Shown one piece after another: positions 1 to 11,428 of a stretch of DNA of 64,000 nt; position 1 is the first letter of the stretch, and every line of letters begins with the position of its first letter. The notes beneath the pieces are model-generated. The model had not been told where the DNA came from. It did no database searches and worked only from the letters and a program-made list of their open reading frames with translations. The DNA comes from Cunninghamia lanceolata (Eukaryota; Streptophyta; Pinopsida; Cupressales; Cupressaceae). A program made the position numbers and the translations under genes. The stretch spans positions 4,154,001 to 4,218,000 of the forward strand of contig BSBN01000297.1 of NCBI GenBank assembly GCA_027924645.1, in the 5' to 3' direction.

Positions 1-398
1 AAGACTAGTGGTGATGAGTCGCTCTTGCACTCTAGGATTTGTATTGCGTGTCTATTGCCCCATGTGTAGTTTTAAAGACCAGTGGCAATGAGTCCCTCCT
101 GCATTTTGGGTTGTGTATTTACTTTCCTTGTACTTTCATTTTGCATTTCATATATGTGAAAAAGGAAAAAGAAATGATCACTGCATTCACTATATTCACT
201 GTGTTTTGTGTGTCTTCCATGCTATCTTATCCGTGTTTTGAATGATTGTAACTGTCCTCTCCATATTTTGTGTGCCTGTTATTGTCTTCAATGTGTTTGG
301 CATATCTTCACCGTGCTTGGCGTATTTGCTGTTTGTTGACCTTACTTTAATGCATGTACTGGCCTTGCGTTTATACATACATTAAAGTGGGGGCTAAA
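1..398 (+). other. 3' internal end of a Ty3/Gypsy LTR element (cut by window edge)
   Basis: Non-coding stretch that runs into a polypurine tract and then an LTR. It contains two imperfect copies of a ~60-base unit (about 1-55 and 78-130) sharing the motif GTGGYRATGAGTCSCTC. Tandem repeats just before the polypurine tract are common in Tat-type elements. The rest of this element would lie left of the window. Confidence 0.5.
384..396 (+). promoter_or_regulatory. polypurine tract of the left-edge LTR element
   Basis: AAAGTGGGGGCTA sits directly before the TGTTATG start of the LTR at 399. This is the expected position for the plus-strand primer of a Ty3/Gypsy element. Confidence 0.6.
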
Positions 399-2965
399 TG
401 TTATGTCAGAAAATGTCCCCTTGGGGGCTTTTCCCTCTTAAGGTTTAGCTCCCGAGTTCTTAAATTGCATTTAGAGCATCTTGTGTGTTAATTTTCACTC
501 CCGATGAGAAAACCCTAAAGTCTTATGGCAAATAGGACCTAGGGGGTGCTATTTTAATGATCACTGAATAGAAACAAGGGGGTGGACTTGGGTGCTAGCA
601 CCCTAGTTCTGCTGTATATTAGGTCTGTCCTAAATTTAAATGTCAATTTTATGACTATTATTTAGGTCCTATGCCGATATCTCAAGTTTGAATTATGAAA
701 TTCTTAGCAGGAATCTTTGTAGTTGCATTTATAAGCATGATTAGGTTTCATTTGTAAACTAGAGATGGAAACTAGACGAGCATTGTGATTTTGTGAAAGT
801 GATTCAAGGCATTCATTGTGTTGCAGAGCAGTACTTTGTTGTTATTGTGTTTTTATTTGTAGATTTGACTCCATCTCCTCATGGCATGAAGAGCATCTTC
901 CTTCCATGAGATCTACACTATAAGGTGATATCTATTGTGTTTTCAATCATTTATCATTTGGATTTTTGCCTCTGTCCCATAGGGATACATACTCTTATTT
1001 GACAACGGTGTTTGGAAGACTTGAATGTCTCTCCGGGGCTTGACAGAGGTAAGCCTCTAAACACCACAACCCCCTCCCACACTCCTTTGTGATTGCAGGT
1101 TACAAGTATCGAGTTTCGCGGAGTGGAGTTAAGGAAAGGAGGTTGTAGACAACAAAGATTCGTGATCTAACAAGAAGAGGACGCCGGTGAACATTCCAGG
1201 ACTAGGGCGTTAGTACCTGTGTCCTCTAGTTTTCTTGAGGTAGAAACGGAAGATACAATGCAGATCAGTGTTGGGAGAAGTTCCAGATTCTGTGACAAAA
1301 AGTGTACCTTGGACTAGGGCATTAGTCCATGTTTCCTCGATTGTTCCACTTTCTAAACTTCAAAAAATAGTGAGTTAAATATCTTTGTCCTTCACCTTGG
1401 TCTAAAAGGATTTGTCGTAATTCGATAATTTGCTTACTGTTTTGCTTATTTAGGGTTTTAAGTGTAATTGAGCATTAAATTGAGATATTGTGTGATACAT
1501 CTGAGATTCCACATCATTACAAGAGGCATTTCAACCTAATAGGTGATTACTCTCGCTTAGTGGAAATTCATCTCAGTTGATGTGCCCTTGAATGTTTGTG
1601 GTGAAGAGAGGATTTGCCTTTGAAACCTAACTAAACCTAAACCCTCTTTTTACCACTAAACAATAGTAACAAAGGAACCATCCACAGATGAGGAATTAGA
1701 AGGAAATGTAGAGTGAAGAGGTCATATTGACCCAGTCAAAAGATTCTAGAATATTTTAGAATGCCAACTGGACTCCACCAGATTGATTGCCAACTAGCAA
1801 TCATGTGCTACATTTCATCCTGACCATTGGATCATTGGATCTATTGTAATCGCATCCTCTACTTGTTCTATAAAAGGGGATGGACTGCCATTTGTACATT
1901 ATTAGGAGTTTAATTGAGAGAGAATTGTTGATCTTTGTGAGCACTAAGTAAACTTTTGTGACTTAGTGTTTCCTCATGGTTCTTTCTTGAGATCAATTGT
2001 ATATATGTATACATTTTGAATACTGAATGAAATAGAGATCTTGATTACAAATTAATCATAAATCTTGAGTAATCTTTTTTGGATGATATCTGGACATGTC
2101 ACTGTGGAGTGTTACGCTCTTTGAGGTACATTTCAATTTGTGAATGTTGTTGTTATCCTGTCTCTTTGAAGATTAGCATCAACTATGTGTAGTTGTGGAA
2201 CATCCTAGCGAAACATGGTTTGATTTTCTCTTTTCATGAAGTATTGAATAGTGTATTTGGATCAATGGTCAAAACTCACTCATTTCACATAATTTTAGAA
2301 TTTCAATTAATTTTTTTAAATTTCATTAATCATCATCATCAACTACAAATAATGATATCTGATAACCAGAACATAGTAAATATGCAGACATCTAAAGATA
2401 ACTAAATATCTTATGCATATTTGAGCAAATCGCATGTAAGATTGAAAATATCATGCAAATAGTTGGAAATAATGATACAGAACATGAAAATATCTGCTTG
2501 TAAGCACAATATTTAGAAGAATTTAAAGTGCATAAGCAAGATCAAGTGAAGACTAGTTTAAATTCAAGTGAATTCAAAAGAATTAGTCAAAGTTACACAA
2601 AACATCATGAACAATCTTAATCAGAGTGAAGATAGGAAGAATTGATCAAACCTAGAATAAATAGTTGCATATCCTGGTTAAAGATTATAGGATTTAACAT
2701 AATTCATTGAGATTCATGCAAAATAGGTGAAATAGAGCAAATATTTGCACATTCAGGTATAAATTACGTCAAATTTCATGCGTAAGGCCTTTGAATGTTA
2801 ACAACAAATTCACATCAAACCACTAAGAGATTATCAGATCATGACATGATCAATGGAGACTTGGAATCATAAATTCAATCCTAAATTTATCATATTCTTC
2901 AAGAGGATAAAGGTTTGTTACATGAATTTTTATCTTTGTTAATATGACTAATAGTTGTATCAACA
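399..2965 (+). repeat. right LTR of a Ty3/Gypsy element, 2567 bp
   Basis: Starts TGTTATG after a polypurine tract and ends ATCAACA at 2965, giving the TGTT...AACA inverted ends. A TATA box (TATAAAAGG) is at 1869-1877. From there to the end it is recognisably related to the last ~840 bases of the giant LTRs at 44222-45054 and 59464-60293, sharing the segment reading TAGTTGTGGAACATC and the terminal ATCAACA. Flanks CTAAA and ATTCC do not match and no primer site follows 2965, so this is a right LTR, not a solo or left LTR. It lacks the large ORF of the giant LTRs. A ~28-base motif (GGACTAGGGCRTTAG...) occurs at about 1198 and 1312. Confidence 0.7.
1869..1877 (+). promoter_or_regulatory. TATA box of the 2.57-kb LTR
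   Basis: TATAAAAGG in a context (TGTTCTATAAAAGG) shared with both giant LTRs at 44222 and 59464, which supports a conserved LTR promoter. Confidence 0.55.
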
Positions 2966-4381
2966 ATTCCTATGTTATCAATTACAATTTATTGTAATTT
3001 AAGTTTCAAGCTTTTCAATTAAGAAGATTTTGAATTAAGAAGCTTTTGTATTAATTAAAAAGCCCCATACATTTTCGAAAGTTGAATTGTGAAAAAGACT
3101 TAAAAAAAATAAGAAGTTTTTTGTAAAAGACAGAAGAAAAAAAAGCAAGAAGCTTTTTTGACTTAGAAGAAAAAAGTAAGAAGCTTTTTTGACTTAGAAG
3201 AAAAAAGCAAGAAGTTTTTTTTGAAGTTTAAATACAAGTTTGAAGATTGAAGAAGCTTTTGAAGTGCATCAAGGAATCAAAGGATTTCAGTATTGAATGT
3301 AATCTTTCATAAGAGATTTAATAGAGGCATAAACACCTTTGGTGTGGAGTTTTTTCCTGAAAGGGTTTCTCCACATAAATACTTGTCTTCTTCTTGCAAG
3401 CTATTTTCTTCTACTACACTATTTAAATTGGAGAAATACTCTAACATCTAAATTGAAAGTAATTTTCATATTTACATATGCTAATAATTTCAGATTTGAA
3501 AACATTTTAAAGCTACATAGTTGCAACCTTACCTGGTTCTCTCTCCCTTTTTCCAACAACTTAGCACTTATATCAAGGTTGGATAAGCTTTAAGAGAAGG
3601 TTTATTAATACCATGTGGGTCATGTGCTAGACCATCAGGTCATCATTGAACTACCATGTATGCCTATGCAATTTTAGAAACTTATAGGTCTAAGACAAAA
3701 AAAAGTAAACCTATGTAATATATGCCTATGTAAGTGTAGGAATGGTAGATTCACGAAATGAAAGATAAAAAATGAACCCTAGAGTAATAATGTGTAATAA
3801 ATAAAGTAAATAGGTTCTTTCTTTAAATATATTAGTCTAATTTAACACAAATCTAAGATATACTAATAAATATAAAAGAGCATAAATATATAAAAAAATT
3901 CCAAGCTAGATTGATTTAATATAAAAATTGGGACATGATAAAGTAAGTGAAAAGATGCATCCCAATAAATGACTAAAGGTAGAATCTAACTAAATAAATG
4001 GGCTGAGGAAGACTAGGAGATCAAACCTAGTAGTGTTTAGACCTATATGATGCACCTAGACACCAACATTTGAGTTGGGTGCTCTAGCTCAAGACTTATG
4101 CACCTAGGGCACTATAGTGTGATAAGCATGCAAACTCTCCTACCTAACACCTATATAGTTGGAATTTTAGTGTCTTTTGTCTCTCATGCCCTAAATGTTT
4201 CTGAGGATTTCCACCTTTATGTTATAGAATCTCTAAAAATGTCTCCTATTACTTGATGTTAATGTTTGAAGTTGGGAGGGAATGGAAAAAAGGGTTTTGA
4301 TTATTTGGGATATTGTCTTAGCTAGTATCCTGGGTGGTATATATTTTAATCTTAATAGTAGCCTTGGGGTTTTTTGAGTTT
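2966..4381. other. non-coding, AT-rich; short repeats only
   Basis: No coding stretch is convincing. Three copies of a 31-33-base unit lie at 3132-3226. Around 3600-3760 and 3990-4200 short phrases such as CTATGTA and GACACC recur but form no clear array. Confidence 0.5.
3132..3226 (+). repeat. tandem repeat, 31-33-base unit x3
   Basis: Units at 3132-3164, 3165-3195 and 3196-3226, each beginning AGAAGAAAAAA and containing AAGAAGCTTTTTTGACTT (degraded in the third). Each unit can fold on AAGCTT. Confidence 0.75.
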
Positions 4382-4399
4382 GTGAGGTTCTAGTGAGTT

Positions 4400-4871
4400 T
4401 TTTATTATATTGGTAAAACGGGTTTTGAAGGGGCCCCAAAACCCTTTACAAAAAGTAGCAAACTGAGAACAGAAAGCCAACCAAACACCAACAAAAAGCT
4501 ACCAAATTATTAAAAGCATAGAAAACCATAGCACAAAATAGAACAACTAAGACTATATCATCTTCTTTAAAGTTTCTGCTAATTCTAGCTCTTGCTCATA
4601 GAATTTTTCATGCAGTATAGCAAAATTCACTAGCTCTTTCTTCTCCTCTTCAAATTGTTTCTTTCTGCTACCTCTTGTACGAGTCAAAGGGCCACCAGTA
4701 TCCTCCAGCATCACCTATTTCCCTTTATCTTTGTTACCATCACCTTTATCCTGATCAACAATTTCATCCACCTTCAGAAAGTCCTCAGCATCACAATCTT
4801 TAACCTGATCTTTTTTGAGTTCCTTGAGCTTCTCAGTGAGCAGCTTCATACCCTTTAAGCCATTCTAGATA
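4400..4871 (-). mobile_element. LINE-like (non-LTR) insertion with 18-bp target duplication
   Basis: The segment is bounded by identical 18-base direct repeats, GTGAGGTTCTAGTGAGTT at 4382-4399 and 4872-4889. On the minus strand it ends in an A-rich tail (ATAATAAAA) preceded by a GGGGCCCCTTCAAAACCC segment, which I recognise as typical of plant L1-type 3' ends. No RT domain is present, so it is 5'-truncated or non-autonomous. A related tail segment occurs twice at about 9370-9480 and 9750-9860. Confidence 0.75.
4553..4849 (-). pseudogene. short Lys/Glu-rich ORF inside the LINE-like insertion
   Basis: Read on the minus strand from an ATG at 4849 to a TAG at 4553-4555 there are 98 codons with one internal TAG (4715-4717). 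The peptide is rich in Lys and Glu, with runs such as LKELKKDQVKD and KKQFEEEKKELV, and is likely a coiled coil at its C-terminal third. It resembles no LINE enzyme domain that I recognise. It could be the tail of an ORF1-like protein or host sequence moved with the element. The function is unknown. Confidence 0.4.
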
Positions 4872-4889
4872 GTGAGGTTCTAGTGAGTT

Positions 4890-5974
4890 GAGATAGTGGT
4901 GTGTGTAGAGATTTAGATCTAAGAAGATAAAACTCTAGAGGGATTTAGAACTATTCTAGGCAATGTCTGCAAGTGATGGAGAGCAAGAAGGCGATGAGAG
5001 CAACTCGACTAACTTGGGCAAACGCAATTAGGGATGAGAAGATCTTCTCTATAGGATGAAATGATGAAGGAAATGAATGCAATAGATTAGAGTTAAGAAT
5101 TTGTTAGAGAAGAAATTGGGAGAACAATAGGAAAATGGTAAGGGAAATAGCGAAAGGAGACTGACAAGAATGATCTTACTATAGAGCTATTTTATTTACT
5201 ACATATTTTATTTACTTTAGAGTTAGCGTCTTTATATTTAAAAGTAAATGCTTCTCCCTTATGCCTCTCAACATAATAATAACTTTTATGTCCACAATTT
5301 TAATTTTTATAATTTCAATTATTCATATTAATAATTATGAATAACTACATTGCTAATAAGTACTATAATTTTAGCTAAGGTTAATATTAAATAGTAACTT
5401 TCATGTTTACAATTTTAATTGTTACAATTTCAACTATTTCAATTAATAAATTCTATTTTATATCATAAAATATGTCTATTAGTACTTAATTACTTTGAGA
5501 GGCATTCTACATTGGCAACAAAGCACAAAGTGTCATGTTGTGACTGTGTACATAAAAACTAAAACACCTAATACATTTACAAAAAAACTAAAACTATAAA
5601 ATAACTCTTAAATAAATAAAAATAAAATAATTCTTAAATAGTTCTAAAGTAAAATAAAATAACTCTTTAAAAAAATAAAATAAGTCTTAAATAAAATAAG
5701 ACATAGATTTAGATAGAAAGAAAGAAAGAAAGAATCAATCTTTTTATAGTCCATGATGTCGAGTGACCTGGTTTGGGTTTACAGGGGGCTTATAGCATAT
5801 TAGACTACCTCGTTACTCATGTATGAGGAGGCACACATATGAGACTGCCTCATTACTCCTATATGAGGACGTACTTACTTGAATTGAATTCATTAGGTGA
5901 GACATACATACCCTACCAAATTTGTGACCTCTTTTCCAAAAGGTTAAATGCTTCACCGACAAGCCAACTCAAAC
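4890..5974. other. non-coding, AT-rich
   Basis: No gene seen. A (GAAA)n run is at 5716-5734 after A/T-rich AAATAAAATAA-type sequence. Two related ~45-base phrases ending in TATGAGGA lie at about 5800-5875. Confidence 0.5.
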
Positions 5975-6504
5975 AATATTTATGACATCTATATTGATTG
6001 TAAGCATGACATAGACCACATAATTTATAGAAATGTCAAAAGTTGATCAATTTTGTCAATTGAATGCTGATACACAATTATAAATAGCACAAAAATACAT
6101 ACTATTTTATCCCAATTAAGTCGTTATGAATAGATTCCAACATCCAATTACCTAAGCCCTGGATCAATCTCTCCTATTTCTATAACATGTCATATACCAT
6201 TTACTTACCATATGACACATGTTATTCATCAAAATAATATTTAAGACATCTATATTGATTGTAAACATGACTTAGACCACATAATTTATAGAAATGCCAA
6301 AAGTTGATCAATTTTGTCAATTGAATGTTGATACATAATTATAAATAACACAAAAGTATATACTATTTTATCCTAATTAAGTCGTCATGAATAGATTCCC
6401 TAACATCCAATTACCTAAGCCTCGATCAATCTCTTCTATTTCTATAACACATGTCATAAACCATTTACTTACCATATGACACATGTTATTCATCGAGATA
6501 CGCG
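5975..6504 (+). repeat. direct tandem duplication, ~260-base unit x2
   Basis: 5975-6235 and 6236-6504 are near copies (both contain GACATCTATATTGATTGTAA and GTTGATCAATTTTGTCAATT). The copies differ by scattered substitutions and small indels, so the duplication is not recent. Confidence 0.8.
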
Positions 6505-6599
6505 ATAAAATTTATCTTATTTCTATAACACATATCATAAACCATTTACTTACCATATGACACATGTTATTAATCAAGATACGTGATAAAATTTATCTT
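6438..6599 (+). repeat. 81-base tandem duplication
   Basis: 6438-6518 and 6519-6599 repeat ATTTCTATAACACAT...ATAAAATTTATCTT with few differences, overlapping the end of the preceding duplication. Confidence 0.75.
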
Positions 6600-7900
6600 T
6601 GACCACTGAACTGGGAAAAAAAAATAGTATCTATAGAACCTTGTGCTATTTAGCAATTGGTCCAAGCCTTCTCAACCGATATTAGTACAAATTGCTAAAA
6701 TGACATCTACCAAATTGTGTGTTAACGAGGGCACAGACTATCAACAATCACACTAATTCTCATAACGTGCCACATTTACATCAAACTTTATACCCACAAC
6801 AAGCCGGCAATGTCAAAAACGTTGTACACGCATTACCTAAAGCTCACGCCAAAAGGGTTGAATATGATGAGCAATTCATCAACACAAAGAGAGATGTGGA
6901 CTAGCACGATAAAGCACGCAACTATTCCCCACGTCATACTTTAAACCTTAAAACAAAAAATCATCGAGAGCTTGATATTAAAAATTCCATTTTGGGATTG
7001 AAAACCAAGCCTTTTTAGCCCTCTCCTTTTCTCCCGCTCGAATAAAGCAGAAAGCAAATTTGTACCATATAAATATTAGTTGTCATGTCACTCTCAAAAG
7101 GGTTTAGTGCTTAGGGTTTAAACCAACGAGGCCTATTCCTCCACGTGGACAGTGCTCTGTCCACGTCATACCCAACAATTAGAAAAGGAATTTGCAGACA
7201 AATTACGTGAAACCCCAATCACAGATTAAATAGACTTCCGTATGATCACTCCTTTTGTGACCCTTCGGCAGTGGGTCACGTGGAGTCCTTTGTCCTTTGG
7301 TCTTTGCCCTTGCCCTAAACACGTCGACAAGGGACTAGACGGAAAAAAAAATAAAAGTCCTTGTCACGGGATACATCCACTTTAAGGGATTCTTTTAGAT
7401 TGATTTGGGTTAGGTAAGTTGTGAACGTACAAGCTATCTGTCAACTTCCAAAGCTTTTTTCATTTCTTGGTTCTCACGCTAAAATTTTAATAGCCGTTGT
7501 CTATTCCAGATCGCCTTAAGCAACAAATATCCACCGTTTTTTGGCGCATAGATATTTGGTGTGCAATCTTGCTCCTCCTTTAGTGTGGAGCATGTGTTGT
7601 CTGTGGAGTACATGGGTTCTCACTATCATGTCCACTCGATAGAATCTACCCACCAAGACAGATACTAAAGTAAGGGGATATCCTCTGGAATAATAATTGT
7701 TATATTCAGCAACAGTTAGGTGGCAATAGTTAGTTGAAATAATTTTTTTTTTAATAATGTATTACATTTCTAATTCTTTAAAGCTCTAGTGTGAGTCAAT
7801 TATCTCCATCCCATCCAAAAATAAAGGACAAGGAGAGATTCTATGTATCTTTAGTTTCCCATCTCCAATTTTGATGTTGTAGAAAATTTTCGACCCGTTA
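6600..7900. other. non-coding, promoter-like sequence without a gene
   Basis: Slightly less AT-rich than its surroundings, with several ACGT-core sites between 6929 and 7330. No ORF of weight follows it on either strand before the satellite. At about 7810-7900 is the first copy of the linker (AAGGAGAGATTCT...) that recurs inside the satellite. Confidence 0.4.
7143..7166. promoter_or_regulatory. perfect hairpin of ACGTGGACAG with G-box
   Basis: ACGTGGACAG (7143-7152), a 4-base loop, then its exact reverse complement (7157-7166). The left arm lies in CCACGTGG, a G-box. Further ACGT cores occur at about 6931, 7207, 7268 and 7321. Such cores bind plant bZIP/bHLH factors, but no gene is seen here. 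Confidence 0.4.
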
Positions 7901-9165
7901 GGAATGCACTTTACTTAAATATCGTCCATTTCAATGGTCAAATAGTCAAGGAGAGATTCTCTCTATCTTTAGTTCCCCATCTCTAATTTTGATGCTCGAG
8001 ACGATTTTGACCCATTAGGAATGCACTTTACTTAAATATCGTCCATTTCAATGGTCAAATAGTCAATAGCAATTTTATACCTTATCCATAATAAAAGTGG
8101 TAAATATTTGTCGAATGCACTTTACTTAAATATCGTCCATTTCAATGGTCAAATAGTCAATAGCAATTTTATACCTTATCCATAATAAAAAGTGGTAAAT
8201 ATTTGTCGAATGCGCTCTACTTAAATATCATTCATTTCAATGGTCAAATAGTTAATCGCAATTTTATACCTCATCCATAATAAAAAGTGGTAAATATTTG
8301 TCCAATGCACCCTACTTCAATATCATCCATTTCAATGGTCAAATAGTCAATAGCAATTTTATACCTCATCCATACTTAAAAGTGGTAAATATTTGTTGAA
8401 TGCACTCTACTTAAATATCATCCATTTCAATGGTCAAATAGTCAAGGAGAGATAGTTCCCCATCTCTAATTTTGATGCTCGAGACAATTTTGACCCATTA
8501 GGAATGCACTTTACTTAAATATCGTCCATTTCAATGGTCAAATAGTCAATAGCAATTTTATACCTTATCCTGAATAAAAGTGGTAAATATTTGTCAAATG
8601 CACTTTACTTAAATATCGTCCATTTCAATGGTCAAATAGTCAATAGCAATTTTATACCTTATCCATAATAAAAAGTGGTAAATATTTGTCGAATGCGCTC
8701 TACTTAAATATCATTCGTTTCAATGGTCAAATAGTTAATCGCAATTTTATACCTCATCCATAATAAAAAGTGGTAAATATTTGTCCAATGCACTCTACTT
8801 CAATATCATCCATTTCAATGGTCAAATAGTCAATAGCAATTTTATACCTCATTCATACTTAAAAGTGGTAAATATTTGTTGAATGCACTCTACTTAAATA
8901 TCATCCATTTCAATGGTCAAATAGTCAATCACAATTTTATACCTCATCCATAATAAAAAGTGGTTAAATATTTATCGAATGCACTCTACTTAAATATCAT
9001 CCATTACAATGGTCAAATAGTCAATAACATATTTATACCTCATCTATAATAAAAGTGGTAAATATTTGTCGAATGCACTCTACTTAAATATCATCTATTT
9101 CAATGGTCAAAGAGTCAATAGCAATTTTACCATAATAAAAGGTCGTAAATATTTGTCCTATTTTA
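7901..9165 (+). repeat. 95-bp satellite array, ~13 monomers, with 483-bp higher-order unit
   Basis: Monomers begin AATGCACT(C/T)TACTT and start near 7901, 8020, 8114, 8209, 8304, 8399, 8503, 8597, 8692, 8787, 8882, 8978 and 9072. Each contains CATTTCAATGGTCAAATAG and ends AGTGGTAAATATTTGTC. A linker with TTTTGATGCTCGAGAC interrupts the array before 8020 and before 8503. The five-monomer blocks 8020-8502 and 8503-8985 correspond monomer by monomer (for example AATGCGCTC in the third), so the block itself was duplicated. Confidence 0.85.
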
Positions 9166-9294
9166 ACCTTTTACTGTTGAAGTGGATGATGTTTAAGAAT
9201 AGCCAAGTAGGAATGATTGAGGTCGTAATGCATTTCCATAAGTTGTTACAAATTCTTGGTATAGCTAATAAATATAAAACCTTCTACTGAGTTG
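9166..9294. other. unique spacer, arm of an imperfect palindrome
   Basis: The sequence after the array (GAAGTGGATGATGTTTAAGA...) recurs in reverse complement at about 9530-9590 (CATCATCCACATCAATAGTC). Confidence 0.45.
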
Positions 9295-10058
9295 AAAATT
9301 AATGTCAATATTTACATTTGAGTATACTAATTTATTTGCTACTAATTAGAATTCTTAATTTTATTTTTTATATTGATAAAGTGGGCTTTTGAAAGGGCCC
9401 GCACTTTTTTACATAGTAGTAGCTATTAGGCAAACTAAACAAGTAGCATGAGATTTGAGACTATTAAAACCAACCAAAATGAAAGACAAAAAGCATTCAT
9501 AATTTTGTTATAGGTTATTACGACGACTATTTTGAAACATCATCCACATCAATAGTCAAAGGTCAATTTTGACCAATGAAAATAGGAAAATAGGACAAAT
9601 ATTTACCACTTTTTGTTATGAATAAGGTGTAAAATGGCTATTGGTTGTTTGGCCATTGAAATGGATGATATTGGTGAAAATTAATGCCAATATTTACATT
9701 TGAGTATACTAATTTATTTGCTACTAATTAGAATTCTTAATTTTATTTTTTATATTGATAAAGTGAGCTTTTGAAAGGGCCCACACTTTTTTACATAGTA
9801 GTACCTATTAGGCAAACTAAACAAGTAGCATGAGATTTGAGACTATTAAAACCAACCAAAACGAAAGACAAAAAGCATTCATAATTTTGTTATAGCATAT
9901 TACGATGACTATTTTTAAACATCATCCACATCAATAGTCAAAGGTCAATTTTGACCAATGAAAATAGGAAAACAGGACAAATATTTACCACTTTTTGTTA
10001 TGAATAAGGTGTAAAATGGCTATTGGTTGTTTGGCCATTGAAATGGATGATATTGGTG
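9295..10058 (+). repeat. 382-bp tandem duplication carrying a LINE-like tail and an inverted satellite monomer
   Basis: 9295-9676 and 9677-10058 match almost base for base. Each contains a minus-strand LINE-like 3' tail (AAAGGGCCC region) and ends with a satellite monomer in reverse orientation (GACAAATATTTACCACTTTT...CCATTGAAATGGATGATATT). The LINE tail is in both copies, so it was there before the duplication. Confidence 0.8.
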
Positions 10059-11363
10059 TAGGAGCACCTATGGTCAAACTTGGTCAAAGTTTGGATTTTG
10101 GTTTTTTTTGTGTTGTTTCATGTTAATAAGGTCATTTTGGACCATTGTTATTCATTTGGACCCATTTGTGAATGTTTGGGGTCAATTGGTTAAAAATTGT
10201 AAAAAGTTGTCATGACAACAATGCATTTTTGTCAAATTTGTACAAAAACATTGCACAATGGGTAGTTGGTGGTTGATTGAATGGCTCCAACTGATTGTAG
10301 AGGCATAAATAAGCCTCCATTGTATGACCCAAGGGTTGGGTGATGAGTTTTGGTGTTGAAGCAAATAAAAGAAGTCTATTTTCTACAGTTTCAAAGTGTT
10401 TCCTGTTGTTATCCTTTGTGGTATGGATCTATATGATCTTGTACTGGTCTGAAACTGACTGGAGATGAAAGCCCCTTGAATCTACTTTAATTTGGTCTTT
10501 GTTTCATTCAATTTTATTGAGTATTCAGAAAGTTAGAGCAATTCTTTTCTAGATTGGTCCAAACCCTAGTTAGGGTAACCAGTGAATAAGAAAAATGCAT
10601 ATCTTTGCCTTCCACTGATAGAAAACCATGAAATTTGGTGGAATGGCTTGTGTTCATGTATATTTTGATATTCCAAACTTGTAGAGGCAGAAGTGTAGAT
10701 TTGCACGTGTGATGAAGCCTTGAAAGTCTGATATTCCTATGTATCAGACTGAGAAAACTAGTGAAGGATTTACCTTTGCATTGTGGAAGGCAAGATAGTT
10801 GATTTGTCAGGTGTGGAGTATTGATATGATTGTGTGGGGACCCTGTTCACTCAAAGGGATCGTTGAAGTGTCTTTGTGTGTGTAAGAATAGACCTTCCTC
10901 ATGACTATTCCATTAACTAGTCTACTGTAATGCCCTATCATCAATGACATATGTGTTACAATAGTGATACTTTAGGAGTCTATTGTTGTTGTAAGACCAA
11001 GGTAACATGTTTGAACCTTGTGAGGGGTTCTCCAAGTCTTGTGAAAGAGTTTTGTGGCATTGACTCATTGATTTGGTCTTATGACCATCAAGGAATGCTA
11101 CTTCCAATAGGAAAGGTCTTGAAACTAATATCTTGGAAGGGTAACATTGTTGAGAACCCACACTTAGGTCTTGAACTTGTCTTCTCAAACCATGGTCAGT
11201 TGCTATGAGGTCTGACTCTATCGTCATTATGAGGATCCAAGTCATGTTGGTTGTCTCAAGCCTAGGAACCCAAGTGTGCATCCAAGGGTGTCAAGAAGGA
11301 TAGAGTATGTGATTATTGTCCTTTTATGTTTGAAAACATTTGAATGCCCTTACCTCTGCATCA
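10057..11363 (+). repeat. left LTR of the chromovirus derivative
   Basis: Starts TGTAGGAGCACC, ends CTCTGCATCA and is followed by the primer site. It aligns over its whole length with 14107-15414, with a difference only every few tens of bases. Short ORFs on both strands around 10922-11281 also occur in the other LTR and look fortuitous. Confidence 0.85.
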
Positions 11364-11366
11364 AAT

Positions 11367-11384
11367 TGGTATCAGAGCAGAAAA
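11367..11384 (+). promoter_or_regulatory. primer binding site, initiator tRNA-Met type
   Basis: TGGTATCAGAGC, the usual complement to the 3' end of plant initiator tRNA-Met, lies three bases after the LTR end. Confidence 0.8.
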
Positions 11385-11428
11385 GGTCTGAAATAGGGTA
11401 AATAAGGTGAAATTATAGTCAAGCCAAG

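Noticed and set aside
399..2965. Solo LTR
   Set aside because: Flanking five bases differ (CTAAA, ATTCC) and a polypurine tract precedes it, as expected for a right LTR.
3339..3593. 84-codon plus-strand ORF as a gene
   Set aside because: Low-complexity AT-rich composition, no recognisable motif and no gene structure around it.
7901..9165. CRISPR array
   Set aside because: Units are contiguous diverged monomers without unique spacers, in plant DNA.
10922..11281. 119-codon minus-strand ORF as a gene
   Set aside because: It lies wholly in an LTR, recurs in broken form in the other LTR (15021-15212) and has no domain.
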